From Actinomycetota bacterium (lineage in GTDB: Bacteria; Actinomycetota; Acidimicrobiia; Acidimicrobiales; Ilumatobacteraceae): DNA of 64,000 nucleotides. The translations under genes were made by a program, and so were the position numbers. A model generated the notes under the pieces. The model saw nothing but the letters and a program-made list of their open reading frames with translations. It did not search any database and was not told the origin of the DNA. Of the stretch, positions 17,143-25,453 are shown piece after piece. Each line of letters opens with the position of its first letter. Position 1 is the first letter of the stretch. The stretch covers positions 19,531-83,530 of the forward strand of contig JAPKZY010000037.1 in assembly GCA_026393535.1 (NCBI GenBank), in the 5' to 3' direction.

Positions 17143-17904
17143 GTGTCTCGTCAAATTGCTCTAATTACTGGCGCATCGTCGGGCATTGGAAAAGCATTCG
17201 CTCAGTACTACGCAGCAGCAGGATTTCATCTTGTGCTTATTGGGCGTGATATCGATCAACTGACGTTAGTAAGCGAAGAAATAGTTGCTACTGGTGCAAG
17301 CTGCCAGATCTGTGTGGCAGATTTATCGGAGTCAAGTGGCGTGGAAATCGTTCTGGCCTGTTGTTCGGAACCGGATGTTGTCGTTGCAAATGCTGGTGTC
17401 ACTATGGCTGGTCGAGTGGGCACGAGAGACTGGACAGATCTCGAACAGATGAGTTACCTGCTTGGGGTTGGAGTTGCGCAATTGCTTGAGGGAATTGTTC
17501 CCGCAATGACGCAACGAGGGTCAGGAGACATTCTGATCGTGTCCAGTATCGCTTCGTTAATCACAATGCCAAATTCTGCAATGTATGCAGCTTCTAAGTC
17601 GTTCGTCACGGCCTATGGACGGAGTGTGGCTGCAGAAACCGAACGATTCGGTGTTCGCGTGTGTGTGCTGTGTCCCGGCTATGTCCATACAAACTTGCAT
17701 GAACGAGCCGGATTGTCCCACCTTGAAAAGCAAGTCCCACGGTGGATGTGGATCTCGTCAGACACGGTGGTGCAGGCAGGAATTAGGGGTCTTCGGCGCA
17801 AAAAGGTGGTGGTCGTACCTGGTCTTGTCTATCGCTCAGTTCGCCCCTTTCTGAATTCCCGCGCCGCCCAGCGCATATGGAGACAACTGACAAAACGGCG
17901 TTGA
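17143..17904 (+). CDS. Short-chain dehydrogenase/reductase
   Basis: Classical SDR, 253 residues. NAD(P)-binding TGASSGIG is at the N-terminus, with ANAG in the middle, then catalytic Ser (IVSSIAS) and YAASK (Tyr/Lys). A longer basic C-terminus (AAQRIWRQLTKRR) resembles the SDRs annotated as membrane-associated oxidoreductases. The start is GTG 17143. The substrate cannot be told. It lies between the small membrane genes and the cimA leader; TTGACG at 17951 may be part of the promoter for the latter. Confidence 0.9.
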   Translation: MSRQIALITGASSGIGKAFAQYYAAAGFHLVLIGRDIDQLTLVSEEIVATGASCQICVADLSESSGVEIVLACCSEPDVVVANAGVTMAGRVGTRDWTDLEQMSYLLGVGVAQLLEGIVPAMTQRGSGDILIVSSIASLITMPNSAMYAASKSFVTAYGRSVAAETERFGVRVCVLCPGYVHTNLHERAGLSHLEKQVPRWMWISSDTVVQAGIRGLRRKKVVVVPGLVYRSVRPFLNSRAAQRIWRQLTKRR

Positions 17905-17986
17905 GTTTCTTGCCCCCAATGTGGGTCTGTCAATAAGTTGGGCTTGGGGGTTGACGAACGGCATGGGAAGGCGCGAGACTGTGTGG

Positions 17987-18052
17987 ATGTCAATCGCCAG
18001 CACTTCTCGCCGCCTCGTCGGCATCGCTGTCGCGATCATCATTATTCGTTAG
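17987..18052 (+). CDS. cimA leader peptide rich in isoleucine (21 aa)
   Basis: Reads MSIASTSRRLVGIAVAIIIIR, with codons ATC ATC ATT ATT in a row just before the last sense codon and stop. Six of 21 residues are Ile and two are Val. It lies 98 nt before the cimA start and is followed by two hairpins, the second an intrinsic terminator. This is the arrangement of ribosome-mediated attenuation: lack of Ile-tRNA would stall the ribosome on the Ile run and favour read-through. Translation is inferred. The Ile run ahead of an isoleucine-pathway gene makes coincidence unlikely. Confidence 0.85.
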   Translation: MSIASTSRRLVGIAVAIIIIR

Positions 18053-18076
18053 CGCACGCCGGTTTCCGACGTGCGC
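18052..18076 (+). promoter_or_regulatory. Leader hairpin directly after the Ile-rich peptide
   Basis: GCGCACG (18052-18058) pairs perfectly with CGTGCGC (18070-18076), with an 11-nt loop, overlapping the leader's stop codon. A ribosome paused on the Ile codons would cover the left arm. It therefore fits a pause or anti-antiterminator hairpin. The alternative pairing that would disrupt the terminator could not be settled by eye. Confidence 0.6.
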
Positions 18077-18081
18077 GTTTC

Positions 18082-18105
18082 AGCCGCCTCTAGGGCGGCT
18101 TTTTC
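18082..18105 (+). terminator. Intrinsic terminator (attenuator) before cimA
   Basis: AGCCGCC (18082-18088) pairs with GGCGGCT (18094-18100) around a 5-nt loop, followed by a T-run to 18105. It stands between the leader peptide and cimA, with no gene ending at it, so it acts as a conditional terminator. Confidence 0.85.
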
Positions 18106-18150
18106 ATTCACCAAATTTTGATCCAGACGACCCCAAAGAAGAACACTCAC

Positions 18151-19737
18151 ATGAACACACAACACACAAAAGAACTAGTCGAAGCATTTGACACCACCTT
18201 GCGCGACGGCATGCAAGTAGAAGGTGTCTCTGCAACTGTCGAAGACAAGCTTCGTATTGCTGAACAACTTGATTACCTCGGTGTGCAATTCATTGAAGGC
18301 GGTTGGCCAGGGGCGAATCCGAAAGACATCGAGTTCTTTGCGCGCGCGGCAACAGAACTGAAATTGAAGCATTCAACATTGGTTGCATTCGGTTCAACCC
18401 GTCGTCCGAAGGGCAAAGTTGACGACGATGCAACATTGCGCAACTTGCTTGATGCCAATACTTCGGCAGTATGCATCGTTGCGAAGTCATGGGACTATCA
18501 CGTCATAGAGGCGTTGCAGACAACTCTTGATGAAGGCGAACTAATGGTTGCTGATTCTGTCGAATTCTTGACCGGCAATGGCCGTCAAGTAATGGTTGAC
18601 CTTGAGCACTTCTTCGACGGATACAAGAACAATCCGGAATTCGCAATGCGTGTTGTTTCTGCTGCAGTGATGAAGGGCGCAACTCACTTGGTGATGTGCG
18701 ATACAAATGGTGGTTCATTGCCTCATGAGATTGCTGAAATTGTTACAAAGGTCAAGGCGTTTGTCGGCAACGATGCGACATTAGGAATTCATTGCCACGA
18801 CGACACTGGTTGTGCTGTTGCGAACTCAATGGCTGCAGTAATGGCTGGTGTTCGCCACGTACAAGGCACATTGAATGGGCTGGGGGAGCGCACGGGTAAT
18901 ACCAACCTCACAACCGTTATCCCGAATCTTGAATTGAAGATGGGCTTTCGTTGTTTGCCAGAAGGAAACCTTGACCGATTAACAGCTGTTAGCAACCATG
19001 TGGCTGAAGTTCTGAATCGGCCATTGAATCCTCAGGCTCCATACGTTGGTTTTTCGGCATTTGCACATAAGGCCGGTCTACACGTATCAGCTATCAAGCG
19101 TGCGAAAGATGCATACGAGCACATCGACCCAGTCGTTGTCGGTAATGGCACGCGCTTTGTTGTTAGTGAAATGGCTGGCCGTGCAACTATTGAAGTAAAA
19201 GCTGAAGAACTTGGTTTGCAAATGGACGGAGCCGCAATCGGTTCAGTCATTGATGATTTGAAACGTCTCGAGCACGAGGGGTACCACTTCGAAGCAGCTG
19301 ATGCGTCGCTGGAATTATTGATGCGTCGGGCAAGTGGCTGGAAGCATGATGCATTTCATGTGGAATCAATGCGTGTCGTCACTGATGAAGCAGAAGATGG
19401 TGAATTCACAACCGAAGCCACTGTCAAGGTGCGCATCGCAGATCAGAGCTATGCACACACTGCAGACGGCAATGGTCCGGTGAATGCAATTGACGCTGCG
19501 CTGCGCGCATCGTTATTGCCTCACTATCCAGTCCTGGCCAAAGTGCACCTGACTGACTACAAGGTGCGCATCTTGGACGGCGCAACCGCCACTGGAGCAA
19601 TTACTCGTGTGCTTCTTGATGCCACAAACGGTGATCGGTCATGGACCACCATCGGAGTCTCGGCAAATATCATCGAAGCCTCATGGAATGCCCTGGAAGA
19701 GTCATTGATCTATGGACTACTCCACGCTTCGGCGTAG
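18151..19737 (+). CDS. cimA: (R)-citramalate synthase
   Basis: Condenses acetyl-CoA and pyruvate to citramalate, the threonine-independent entry to isoleucine. The 528-residue protein has the LeuA-like barrel (AFDTTLRDGMQVEGVS; metal site GIHCHDDTGCAVANS) and the C-terminal regulatory dimer domain. The phrase QFIEGGWPGANPKD is characteristic of the CimA group rather than isopropylmalate synthase. I choose ATG 18151 (MNTQHTKELVE); the frame opens at 18118 in the leader. LeuCD and LeuB in this window can carry the next steps to 2-oxobutyrate. Confidence 0.93.
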   Translation: MNTQHTKELVEAFDTTLRDGMQVEGVSATVEDKLRIAEQLDYLGVQFIEGGWPGANPKDIEFFARAATELKLKHSTLVAFGSTRRPKGKVDDDATLRNLLDANTSAVCIVAKSWDYHVIEALQTTLDEGELMVADSVEFLTGNGRQVMVDLEHFFDGYKNNPEFAMRVVSAAVMKGATHLVMCDTNGGSLPHEIAEIVTKVKAFVGNDATLGIHCHDDTGCAVANSMAAVMAGVRHVQGTLNGLGERTGNTNLTTVIPNLELKMGFRCLPEGNLDRLTAVSNHVAEVLNRPLNPQAPYVGFSAFAHKAGLHVSAIKRAKDAYEHIDPVVVGNGTRFVVSEMAGRATIEVKAEELGLQMDGAAIGSVIDDLKRLEHEGYHFEAADASLELLMRRASGWKHDAFHVESMRVVTDEAEDGEFTTEATVKVRIADQSYAHTADGNGPVNAIDAALRASLLPHYPVLAKVHLTDYKVRILDGATATGAITRVLLDATNGDRSWTTIGVSANIIEASWNALEESLIYGLLHASA

Positions 19738-19748
19738 AGTTTTAGTTC

Positions 19749-20279
19749 ATGTCGGCTCCCCGCTTTTCTCCAGTTCCTCCGGTTGAACCGGTTCGCTACT
19801 ACGAGTCTCCCGATTCGGTCCCTGAATCGTGGTCACCTGGTCGTCCCGGAGAAATCCAAGGTCGTCAGCCAGAAGGTGAGCGCCTCGGGTATCAAGGTCC
19901 TGATCAGGGGTACATCATTGGTTTAGCCAAACGTGCACGTGCTCGCGTTCGTGTCACTGCAGGCGAAGACATGGATGATGTGTTGCGCGGCTGTTCTCTC
20001 ATTGCCTTGCGACGTGCGTCTCTGTTTGGCCGTGCGCCAGTGGTGCATGACTTGAATGTTGCATTGGGTATGTGGGGCTTCTTGTCTGACACGCCTCCAG
20101 CAGACTTGGTCTCAGTACGCCGCGAATTATTTGTTGGTGTTGGCAATGATGCTCATCACTACAAAGAGGGCCGCGCAATTGCTGACATGGCCCCAAATGA
20201 AACCTTGAAGATGTCGCCATCAGAAGTGGTGACTCAATTTTCCACGCAGTGGCGCACGCTCACAGGCTTTTCTGAATGA
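19749..20279 (+). CDS. Hypothetical protein (176 aa)
   Basis: Proline-rich N-terminus (SPVPPVEPVRYYESPDSVP) followed by a compact helical domain. The latter contains LAKRARARVRVTAGEDMDDV and, further on, DLNVALGMWGFL...VSVRRELFVGVGNDAHHYKEGRA. It is soluble with no signal peptide. I cannot name the family, though the length and well-formed coding frame indicate a real gene. It sits 11 nt after cimA and overlaps the acyl-CoA dehydrogenase start by 4 nt, so it may be co-translated with the latter. Confidence 0.8.
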   Translation: MSAPRFSPVPPVEPVRYYESPDSVPESWSPGRPGEIQGRQPEGERLGYQGPDQGYIIGLAKRARARVRVTAGEDMDDVLRGCSLIALRRASLFGRAPVVHDLNVALGMWGFLSDTPPADLVSVRRELFVGVGNDAHHYKEGRAIADMAPNETLKMSPSEVVTQFSTQWRTLTGFSE

Positions 20280-22060
20280 CCATCTACTCGGCTCCACTGT
20301 CTGACATCGAGTTTTCACTCAACTCTTTCGTTGACCTTCCCTCCATCATGAAGTTTGACCACTTTGGTGAAGCAGACCACAGCATGGTTTCCGACTTGCT
20401 CGCTGAAGCAGGGCGCTTTATGGCTGACATCTTTGCTCCACTGAACAAATCAGGTGACAATGAAGGCGCGAAGCGAAATGCTGACGGAACTGTCTCAACG
20501 CCAGAAGGTTTTATCGAGGCATATCACGCATATGTCGAAGCCGGATGGGGTGCTGTTTCCTTTGATACTGGTTTTGGTGGCGGGGGATTTCCTTTTGTTG
20601 TCGGTATCGCGATTCAAGAAATGATGAACTCTGCAAACATGGCGCTCAGCATGGCGCCACTTTTGACGCAAGGTGCAATTGATGCCATTCGTCATCACGG
20701 TGACGAGATTCAAAAAATGACATACCTGCCAAAGATGATTACGGGCGAGTGGACAGGAACCATGAATCTCACCGAGCCAGATGCCGGTAGTGATGTCGGT
20801 TCTGTTCGTACCAAGGCAGTCCCACAGTCAGACGGCACGTATCGCATTCATGGCACGAAGATCTACATCACCTTTGGTGAACACGACATGGCCGACAACA
20901 TCATTCACTTGGTGTTAGCGCGTACGCCAGATGCTCCAGCAGGAACAAAAGGAATTTCGTGCTTCATAGTTCCGAAATTCCTTGTGGGCGCAGATGGTTC
21001 CCTTGGTGCAAAGAATGATGTCTCGTGTATTTCTATCGAGCACAAACTAGGCATTAAGGCCAGTCCCACTTGCGTGTTGTCGTTTGGCGACAATGACGGA
21101 GCCATCGGTTATCTCATCGGTGAAGAAAACCATGGCATGCAATACATGTTCACCATGATGAACCAGGCACGACTGTCAGTGGGCCTTGAAGGACTATCGC
21201 TTGCAGAGCGCGCATATCAACAGTCGCTTGAGTATTCAGTGCTTCGTCACCAAGGTCGTGCACCGGGGGCACCTGCAGGTGAAGCATCCTCCATCATTGA
21301 TCACCCCGATGTGAAGCGAATGCTTGTCACTATGAAGTCAACGATTGAAGCGCTTCGTCGTTTGTTGTACTGGAACGCTGCGTGCATCGATATTGCGGCA
21401 CATCACCCCGATGCAACGGAACGTGAAAAGGCAGAAGACTTGGCAGCACTGCTAACTCCGCTGTCAAAGGGGTGGGGCACCGACATGGGTGTTGCACTCA
21501 CGGGTATCGCAATTCAAATTCATGGTGGCATGGGATTCATTGAAGAGACCGGCGTAGCACAGCATTATCGCGATGCTCGCATCACCACCATTTATGAAGG
21601 AACAAATGGCATTCAAGCGATGGACTTGGTTGGCCGCAAAATGGGACTTAAGGGCGGCGCCGTTCTTGGCGGCCTACTTGACGACATTGATGCGCTCGAT
21701 GCCAAACTCATCAAACATCCTGAGCTTGTCTCGCTCGCATCTGCATTGCAGTCAGCATTGAAGTCTGTGCGCGGCACGACGGAATGGTTGCAACGCAATG
21801 GCACGAATCAAGTTGCTGTGTTGTCTGGTGCAACGCCGTACCTAACCCAACTATCAACACTGGTTGGTGGTTATGTGATGGCTCGATCAGCGCATCTAGC
21901 CGTTCATTCGGAAATGGCGTCCGATGAAATTGCAGCAAAAGTCGCTACAGCACGATTCTTTTGCGAACAACTTCTTCCTGTTGTTCATGGTTTGAGTTCA
22001 TCAATCACTGGTGACGGTGATTTGTTGATGAGCTTCACTCACGACACGTTGTCGCGTTAA
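20276..22060 (+). CDS. Acyl-CoA dehydrogenase, long form with C-terminal extension
   Basis: FAD-dependent alpha,beta-desaturase of acyl-CoAs, 594 residues. The core has NLTEPDAGSDVGSVRT (flavin/substrate), QIHGGMGFIEETG and the catalytic Glu in IYEGTNGIQAMDL. An extra helical domain of about 130 residues follows the core, the type seen in FadE5-like enzymes and in DmdC (methylmercaptopropionyl-CoA dehydrogenase, DMSP pathway). Which of these it is cannot be told; no other dmd gene is present. It overlaps the upstream hypothetical gene by 4 nt, and its stop overlaps that of the convergent DUF2237 gene. Confidence 0.9.
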   Translation: MTIYSAPLSDIEFSLNSFVDLPSIMKFDHFGEADHSMVSDLLAEAGRFMADIFAPLNKSGDNEGAKRNADGTVSTPEGFIEAYHAYVEAGWGAVSFDTGFGGGGFPFVVGIAIQEMMNSANMALSMAPLLTQGAIDAIRHHGDEIQKMTYLPKMITGEWTGTMNLTEPDAGSDVGSVRTKAVPQSDGTYRIHGTKIYITFGEHDMADNIIHLVLARTPDAPAGTKGISCFIVPKFLVGADGSLGAKNDVSCISIEHKLGIKASPTCVLSFGDNDGAIGYLIGEENHGMQYMFTMMNQARLSVGLEGLSLAERAYQQSLEYSVLRHQGRAPGAPAGEASSIIDHPDVKRMLVTMKSTIEALRRLLYWNAACIDIAAHHPDATEREKAEDLAALLTPLSKGWGTDMGVALTGIAIQIHGGMGFIEETGVAQHYRDARITTIYEGTNGIQAMDLVGRKMGLKGGAVLGGLLDDIDALDAKLIKHPELVSLASALQSALKSVRGTTEWLQRNGTNQVAVLSGATPYLTQLSTLVGGYVMARSAHLAVHSEMASDEIAAKVATARFFCEQLLPVVHGLSSSITGDGDLLMSFTHDTLSR

Positions 22061-22440
22061 AGATCAATTGCGTGGGCGTGTAGTCCTTCGACATCACAGA
22101 ATTCTGTGGCTGCCATATGTGTTGAATGCAGTTTCACTTGAGGTGCTTTGCCTTCTTCGAAAGCTTCCTGCCAACGCGGTGCGCACAAGCACCATTGGTC
22201 TCCAGCCTTCAGGCCTGCGAAGCCGTACTGAGGCATTGGGGTTGAGAGATCATTGCCCGCAGCCTTCGAGAACTCAAGGAACTCATCAGTCATGATGGCG
22301 CACACGGCATGAACCCCAACATCGTCACCACCCACTTCACAGCAGCCAGTTCTGTAGAAACCTGTTACTGGTGATGTGCAGCATGTGCGTAAGCGCTCTC
22401 CGAGCACATTGAGTTGTTCTGTCTCTGTAAAGCCATCCAT
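22057..22440 (-). CDS. DUF2237 family protein
   Basis: A 127-residue protein of a conserved, uncharacterised bacterial family. Typical pieces are LRTCCTSPVTGFYRTGCCEVG, HAVCAIMTDEFLEFSK, GNDLSTPMPQYGFAGLKAGD and WCLCAPRW. The many invariant Cys and the acidic/Trp motifs suggest metal or redox chemistry, but no function is established to my knowledge. It is divergent from gltX (57 nt apart) and convergent with the acyl-CoA dehydrogenase. Confidence 0.88.
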   Translation of the reverse strand: MDGFTETEQLNVLGERLRTCCTSPVTGFYRTGCCEVGGDDVGVHAVCAIMTDEFLEFSKAAGNDLSTPMPQYGFAGLKAGDQWCLCAPRWQEAFEEGKAPQVKLHSTHMAATEFCDVEGLHAHAIDL

Positions 22441-22497
22441 CTCTTCAAACTACCGTTGACTGCTGTTCAATCGCTGTGCCACTAACCTTTAAGAGTC

Positions 22498-23864
22498 ATG
22501 TCTGATTCTCCTCGCTATCGCTTCGCCCCCTCACCAACTGGCTTTTTCCACGTTGGGGGAGCGCGCACTGCTCTCTATAACTGGGCGCTTGCGTTACGTA
22601 CTGGCGGAACATTTGTCCTTCGTATCGAAGACACTGATGAATCTCGAAATAGCCCTGAATGGACCCAAGGCATCATCGACGCTCTGTCATGGCTGGGAAT
22701 TGATTCACAGTCGCCACGATTCGAAGGGCCGTACTTTCAGTCGCAGAATGCAGAACTACATATTGCTGCTGCCATGAAATTGCACACTATGGGTAAGGCA
22801 TATTGGTGTGATCTCACGGCCGACCAAATTCAGGAACGTGCAAAGTCTTCAGGCAAGCAGGGTTACGACGGTTACTCGCGTGACCGCGGACTTGCTGGTG
22901 GCCCAGGGCACGTATTGCGGTTCCGTGTGCCAGAAGGCGCAACCATCGTGTCTGACCTTGTTCGCGGTGAAGTGGAATTTGCAAACGAGACAATTGAAGA
23001 TTTCGTGCTGTTGCGCAGTAATGGCAGCCCCATGTTCTTGCTCGCCAATGTGGTTGACGATATTGAGATGCGCATCACGCATGTGGTGCGGGCTGAAGAG
23101 CACTTACCAAATACACCGAAGCAACAAATGTTGTGGGAAGCACTAGGCGTGACGCCACCAATCTGGGCACACGTGCCCGTCCTCGTGAATGAACAGCGCA
23201 AGAAGTTGTCAAAGCGCCGCGACAAAGTTGCTCTTGAGCAGTATCGCGAAGAGGGAATTCTTCCCGATGCAATGATACGGAAATCGTTCCGTGGGCTTCA
23301 ATGGTGGAAGAGTTCCGTCTGGAAGATGTCAATCATTCACCAGCTTTCTTTGACATTAAAAAGTTGGCCTCATTCAATGGTGATTACATTCGCGCTATGT
23401 CGCTAGATGAATTCATTCAGGCAGCAGCTCCCGTACTTGCTTCTACCGAAGCATGGCCTGCAGATCGGTTTAGCACGGACGTGTTTACTCAAGCAGCACC
23501 TCTTGTGCAAACTCGAGTTGTCACATTGTCAGAGATTCCAACGATGGTTGATTTCTTGTTCCTAGAGAACCCTGCAATTGATAACGACGCATGGAACAAA
23601 ACAATGAGTGCAGATTTTGCTCGCGAAGTACTTACAGACTTCACTACAGCAATCGCGACAGCTGAATGGAACCACGACAGTCTCAAGGGAATCCTTGAAA
23701 CCTGGACAGAAGCACACGGCTTGAAGTTGGGAAAGACACAAGCGCCGATTCGTGTTGCAATTACTGGTCGAACAGTTGGCCCTCCATTGTTTGAGAGTCT
23801 TGAAATTCTTGGTCGTGATGAAACAGTTCGTCGCCTCGCTGCCGGCATTGCACGGCTGGGATAA
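22498..23864 (+). pseudogene. gltX: Glutamyl-tRNA synthetase, disrupted by an internal deletion/frameshift
   Basis: The first frame (22498 to about 23274) holds the class I catalytic domain: [16 protein letters not shown] (HIGH-like), RIEDTDESR, and KKLSKRRDK (KMSKS-like). After EEGILPDAM the homologous reading continues in another frame as [17 protein letters not shown], then [15 protein letters not shown], through the anticodon-binding domain to 23864. Between PDAM and DTEIVPW, relatives have roughly a dozen more residues (NYLALLGW region), absent here. So this is a deletion of about 35-40 nt, not a simple one-base slip. Both halves stay open and homologous, so the lesion is recent or an assembly error. 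GluRS is normally essential. Confidence 0.85.
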
Positions 23865-23872
23865 TTCCTGAC

Positions 23873-24490
23873 ATGCGCGCTTTTGTGCGTTCTGCATTAG
23901 TTCTCACGTTCGGAGCATGTATAGCTCTCGTCTCGTACGTCGGAATTGCTGCAGTATCAGTTACGTGGGCTGGCACACACAGCGAGACCGAAGTTGTTGA
24001 TGCAATTGTCGTAATGGGGGCAGCACAATACGACGGTGTACCTTCGCCATTGCTTGCGTCGCGATTGCAGCATGCACTTGATCTGTGGAAGCAAAAACAG
24101 GCTCCGCTTATTGCAGTGACCGGAGGAAAACGACCGGGAGATCGTTTTACCGAAGGCGATACGTCGCGACGGTGGCTGACCGACAGGGGAGTGCCATCTA
24201 CTGACATCGTTGTTGAATCATCTGGTCGTTCTACATGGGAATCCATTAAGAACCTCGCCCCACTGTTGACCCAAGCAAATGTTCATTCGGTGGTGGTTGT
24301 CAGTAGTTCATGGCATGTGCAGCGCACCGCGTTGTCACTGGAAGAATTGGGCTTCCGTGCCCACAGCTCGGCTTCGCCTGATGGAGTCCTTTCAGGGTCA
24401 TCTGAAAAATCGAAACTGACTCGTGAAATTGCTGGTGTTTCCCTTGGTCGAATCATTGGATTTGGCACTTTGTTTGACATCACGGGCTAA
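23873..24490 (+). CDS. Membrane-anchored DUF218/YdcF-like protein
   Basis: 205 residues with an N-terminal hydrophobic helix (about 5-28) followed by an extracytoplasmic Rossmann-like DUF218 domain. Family marks are AIVVMGAAQYDGVPSPLLASR, GGKRPGDRFTEGD and VVVSSSWHVQR. DUF218 proteins (YdcF, SanA, ElyC) are linked to envelope integrity; the reaction is unsettled. It begins 8 nt after the gltX end, so it probably shares that transcript. Confidence 0.85.
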   Translation: MRAFVRSALVLTFGACIALVSYVGIAAVSVTWAGTHSETEVVDAIVVMGAAQYDGVPSPLLASRLQHALDLWKQKQAPLIAVTGGKRPGDRFTEGDTSRRWLTDRGVPSTDIVVESSGRSTWESIKNLAPLLTQANVHSVVVVSSSWHVQRTALSLEELGFRAHSSASPDGVLSGSSEKSKLTREIAGVSLGRIIGFGTLFDITG

Positions 24491-24538
24491 GTCCACGGTG
24501 GTGGTCACGGCGAGTCACCGCTAAACTGGTGCACGCAC

Positions 24539-24613
24539 TGGGGAATGGTGTAATTGGCAACACAGCAGTTTCTGGAACTGTTATTCAGGGTTCGAGTCCT
24601 TGTTCCCCAACCA
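24539..24613 (+). tRNA. tRNA-Gln (anticodon CUG)
   Basis: A 75-nt cloverleaf. Acceptor TGGGGAA pairs with TTCCCCA. The D stem is GTGT/ACAC. The anticodon stem GCAGT/ACTGT has loop TTCTGGA, giving anticodon CTG. The T arm is CAGGG-TTCGAGT-CCTTG, then discriminator A and encoded CCA. U1-A72 is typical of tRNA-Gln. It lies downstream of gltX and 1 nt before the next coding start. Confidence 0.95.
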
Positions 24614-24614
24614 C

Positions 24615-25445
24615 ATGGACGTTGACATCAACTCCCTTGAAACGGTTTCGTACCGTGTTCATCAGCCAGGCGATCAGGGCATCGCCGTTATTGCGCTGAA
24701 TCGTGACAGCAAGCGCAATGCGCAGAACAATCAGATGACCTACGAACTCAATGCGTGTTACGACGCTGCGGCTCGTGATTCCAATGTCAAGGTCATTGTT
24801 CTTCGTGCAGAGGGCAAACATTTCTCTGCTGGCCATGACCTACGCGACAAATCGAACCATCTTGATTTCCCACAAGTGTTTCCTCAATCAGGTTTCACGG
24901 GTGAGGGCCAAGAAGGAATGATGGCTCATGAAGAAGAGGTGTACTTCAACATGTGTTGGCGTTGGCGCAATATTCCAAAGCCTGTCATTGCTGCCGCACA
25001 AGGAATGACAATTGCTGGCGGTCTCATGCTGTTGTGGGTTGCAGACATCATCATCGCTGCAGACGATGCCACTTTTTCTGACCCTGTTGTTGCCTTCGGA
25101 GTCAATGGTGTTGAGTACTTTGCTCACCCATGGGAATTTGGTGCCCGTAAAGCAAAAGAACTTCTTTTCACTGGTGACACGTTCACTGCGCAGGAAGCAA
25201 TGGATGCAGGCATGATCAACAGAGTTGTGCCGGCAGCAGACCTTGAGTCAGCCACAATGGCTATGGCCGCAAAGATTGCAACGAAGCCCGGGTTTGCGTT
25301 AAAGCTTGCCAAAGAATCGGTGAATCAGACACTTGAAGCACAAGGGCAATACAACGCATTCCGTGCTGCGTTTTCTTTGCAGCATCTCGGACACGCCAAT
25401 AACAAATTGCGTTTTGGCATGGCAATTGATCCATCCGGGCTGTAA
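24615..25445 (+). CDS. Enoyl-CoA hydratase/isomerase family protein
   Basis: 276-residue crotonase-fold enzyme. The oxyanion-hole segments are visible as KHFSAGHDL and PVIAAAQGMTIAGG. A long insert (DFPQVFPQSGFTGEGQEGMM) follows the first one. It likely hydrates an enoyl-CoA in fatty or branched acid breakdown, together with the acyl-CoA dehydrogenase 8 nt downstream. The ATG at 24615 is only 1 nt beyond the tRNA-Gln CCA, so cleavage at the tRNA 3' end would leave an almost leaderless mRNA. A later start cannot be excluded, though residues before GIAVIALNR look like real coding sequence. Confidence 0.9.
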   Translation: MDVDINSLETVSYRVHQPGDQGIAVIALNRDSKRNAQNNQMTYELNACYDAAARDSNVKVIVLRAEGKHFSAGHDLRDKSNHLDFPQVFPQSGFTGEGQEGMMAHEEEVYFNMCWRWRNIPKPVIAAAQGMTIAGGLMLLWVADIIIAADDATFSDPVVAFGVNGVEYFAHPWEFGARKAKELLFTGDTFTAQEAMDAGMINRVVPAADLESATMAMAAKIATKPGFALKLAKESVNQTLEAQGQYNAFRAAFSLQHLGHANNKLRFGMAIDPSGL

Positions 25446-25453
25446 TTCCCAAC

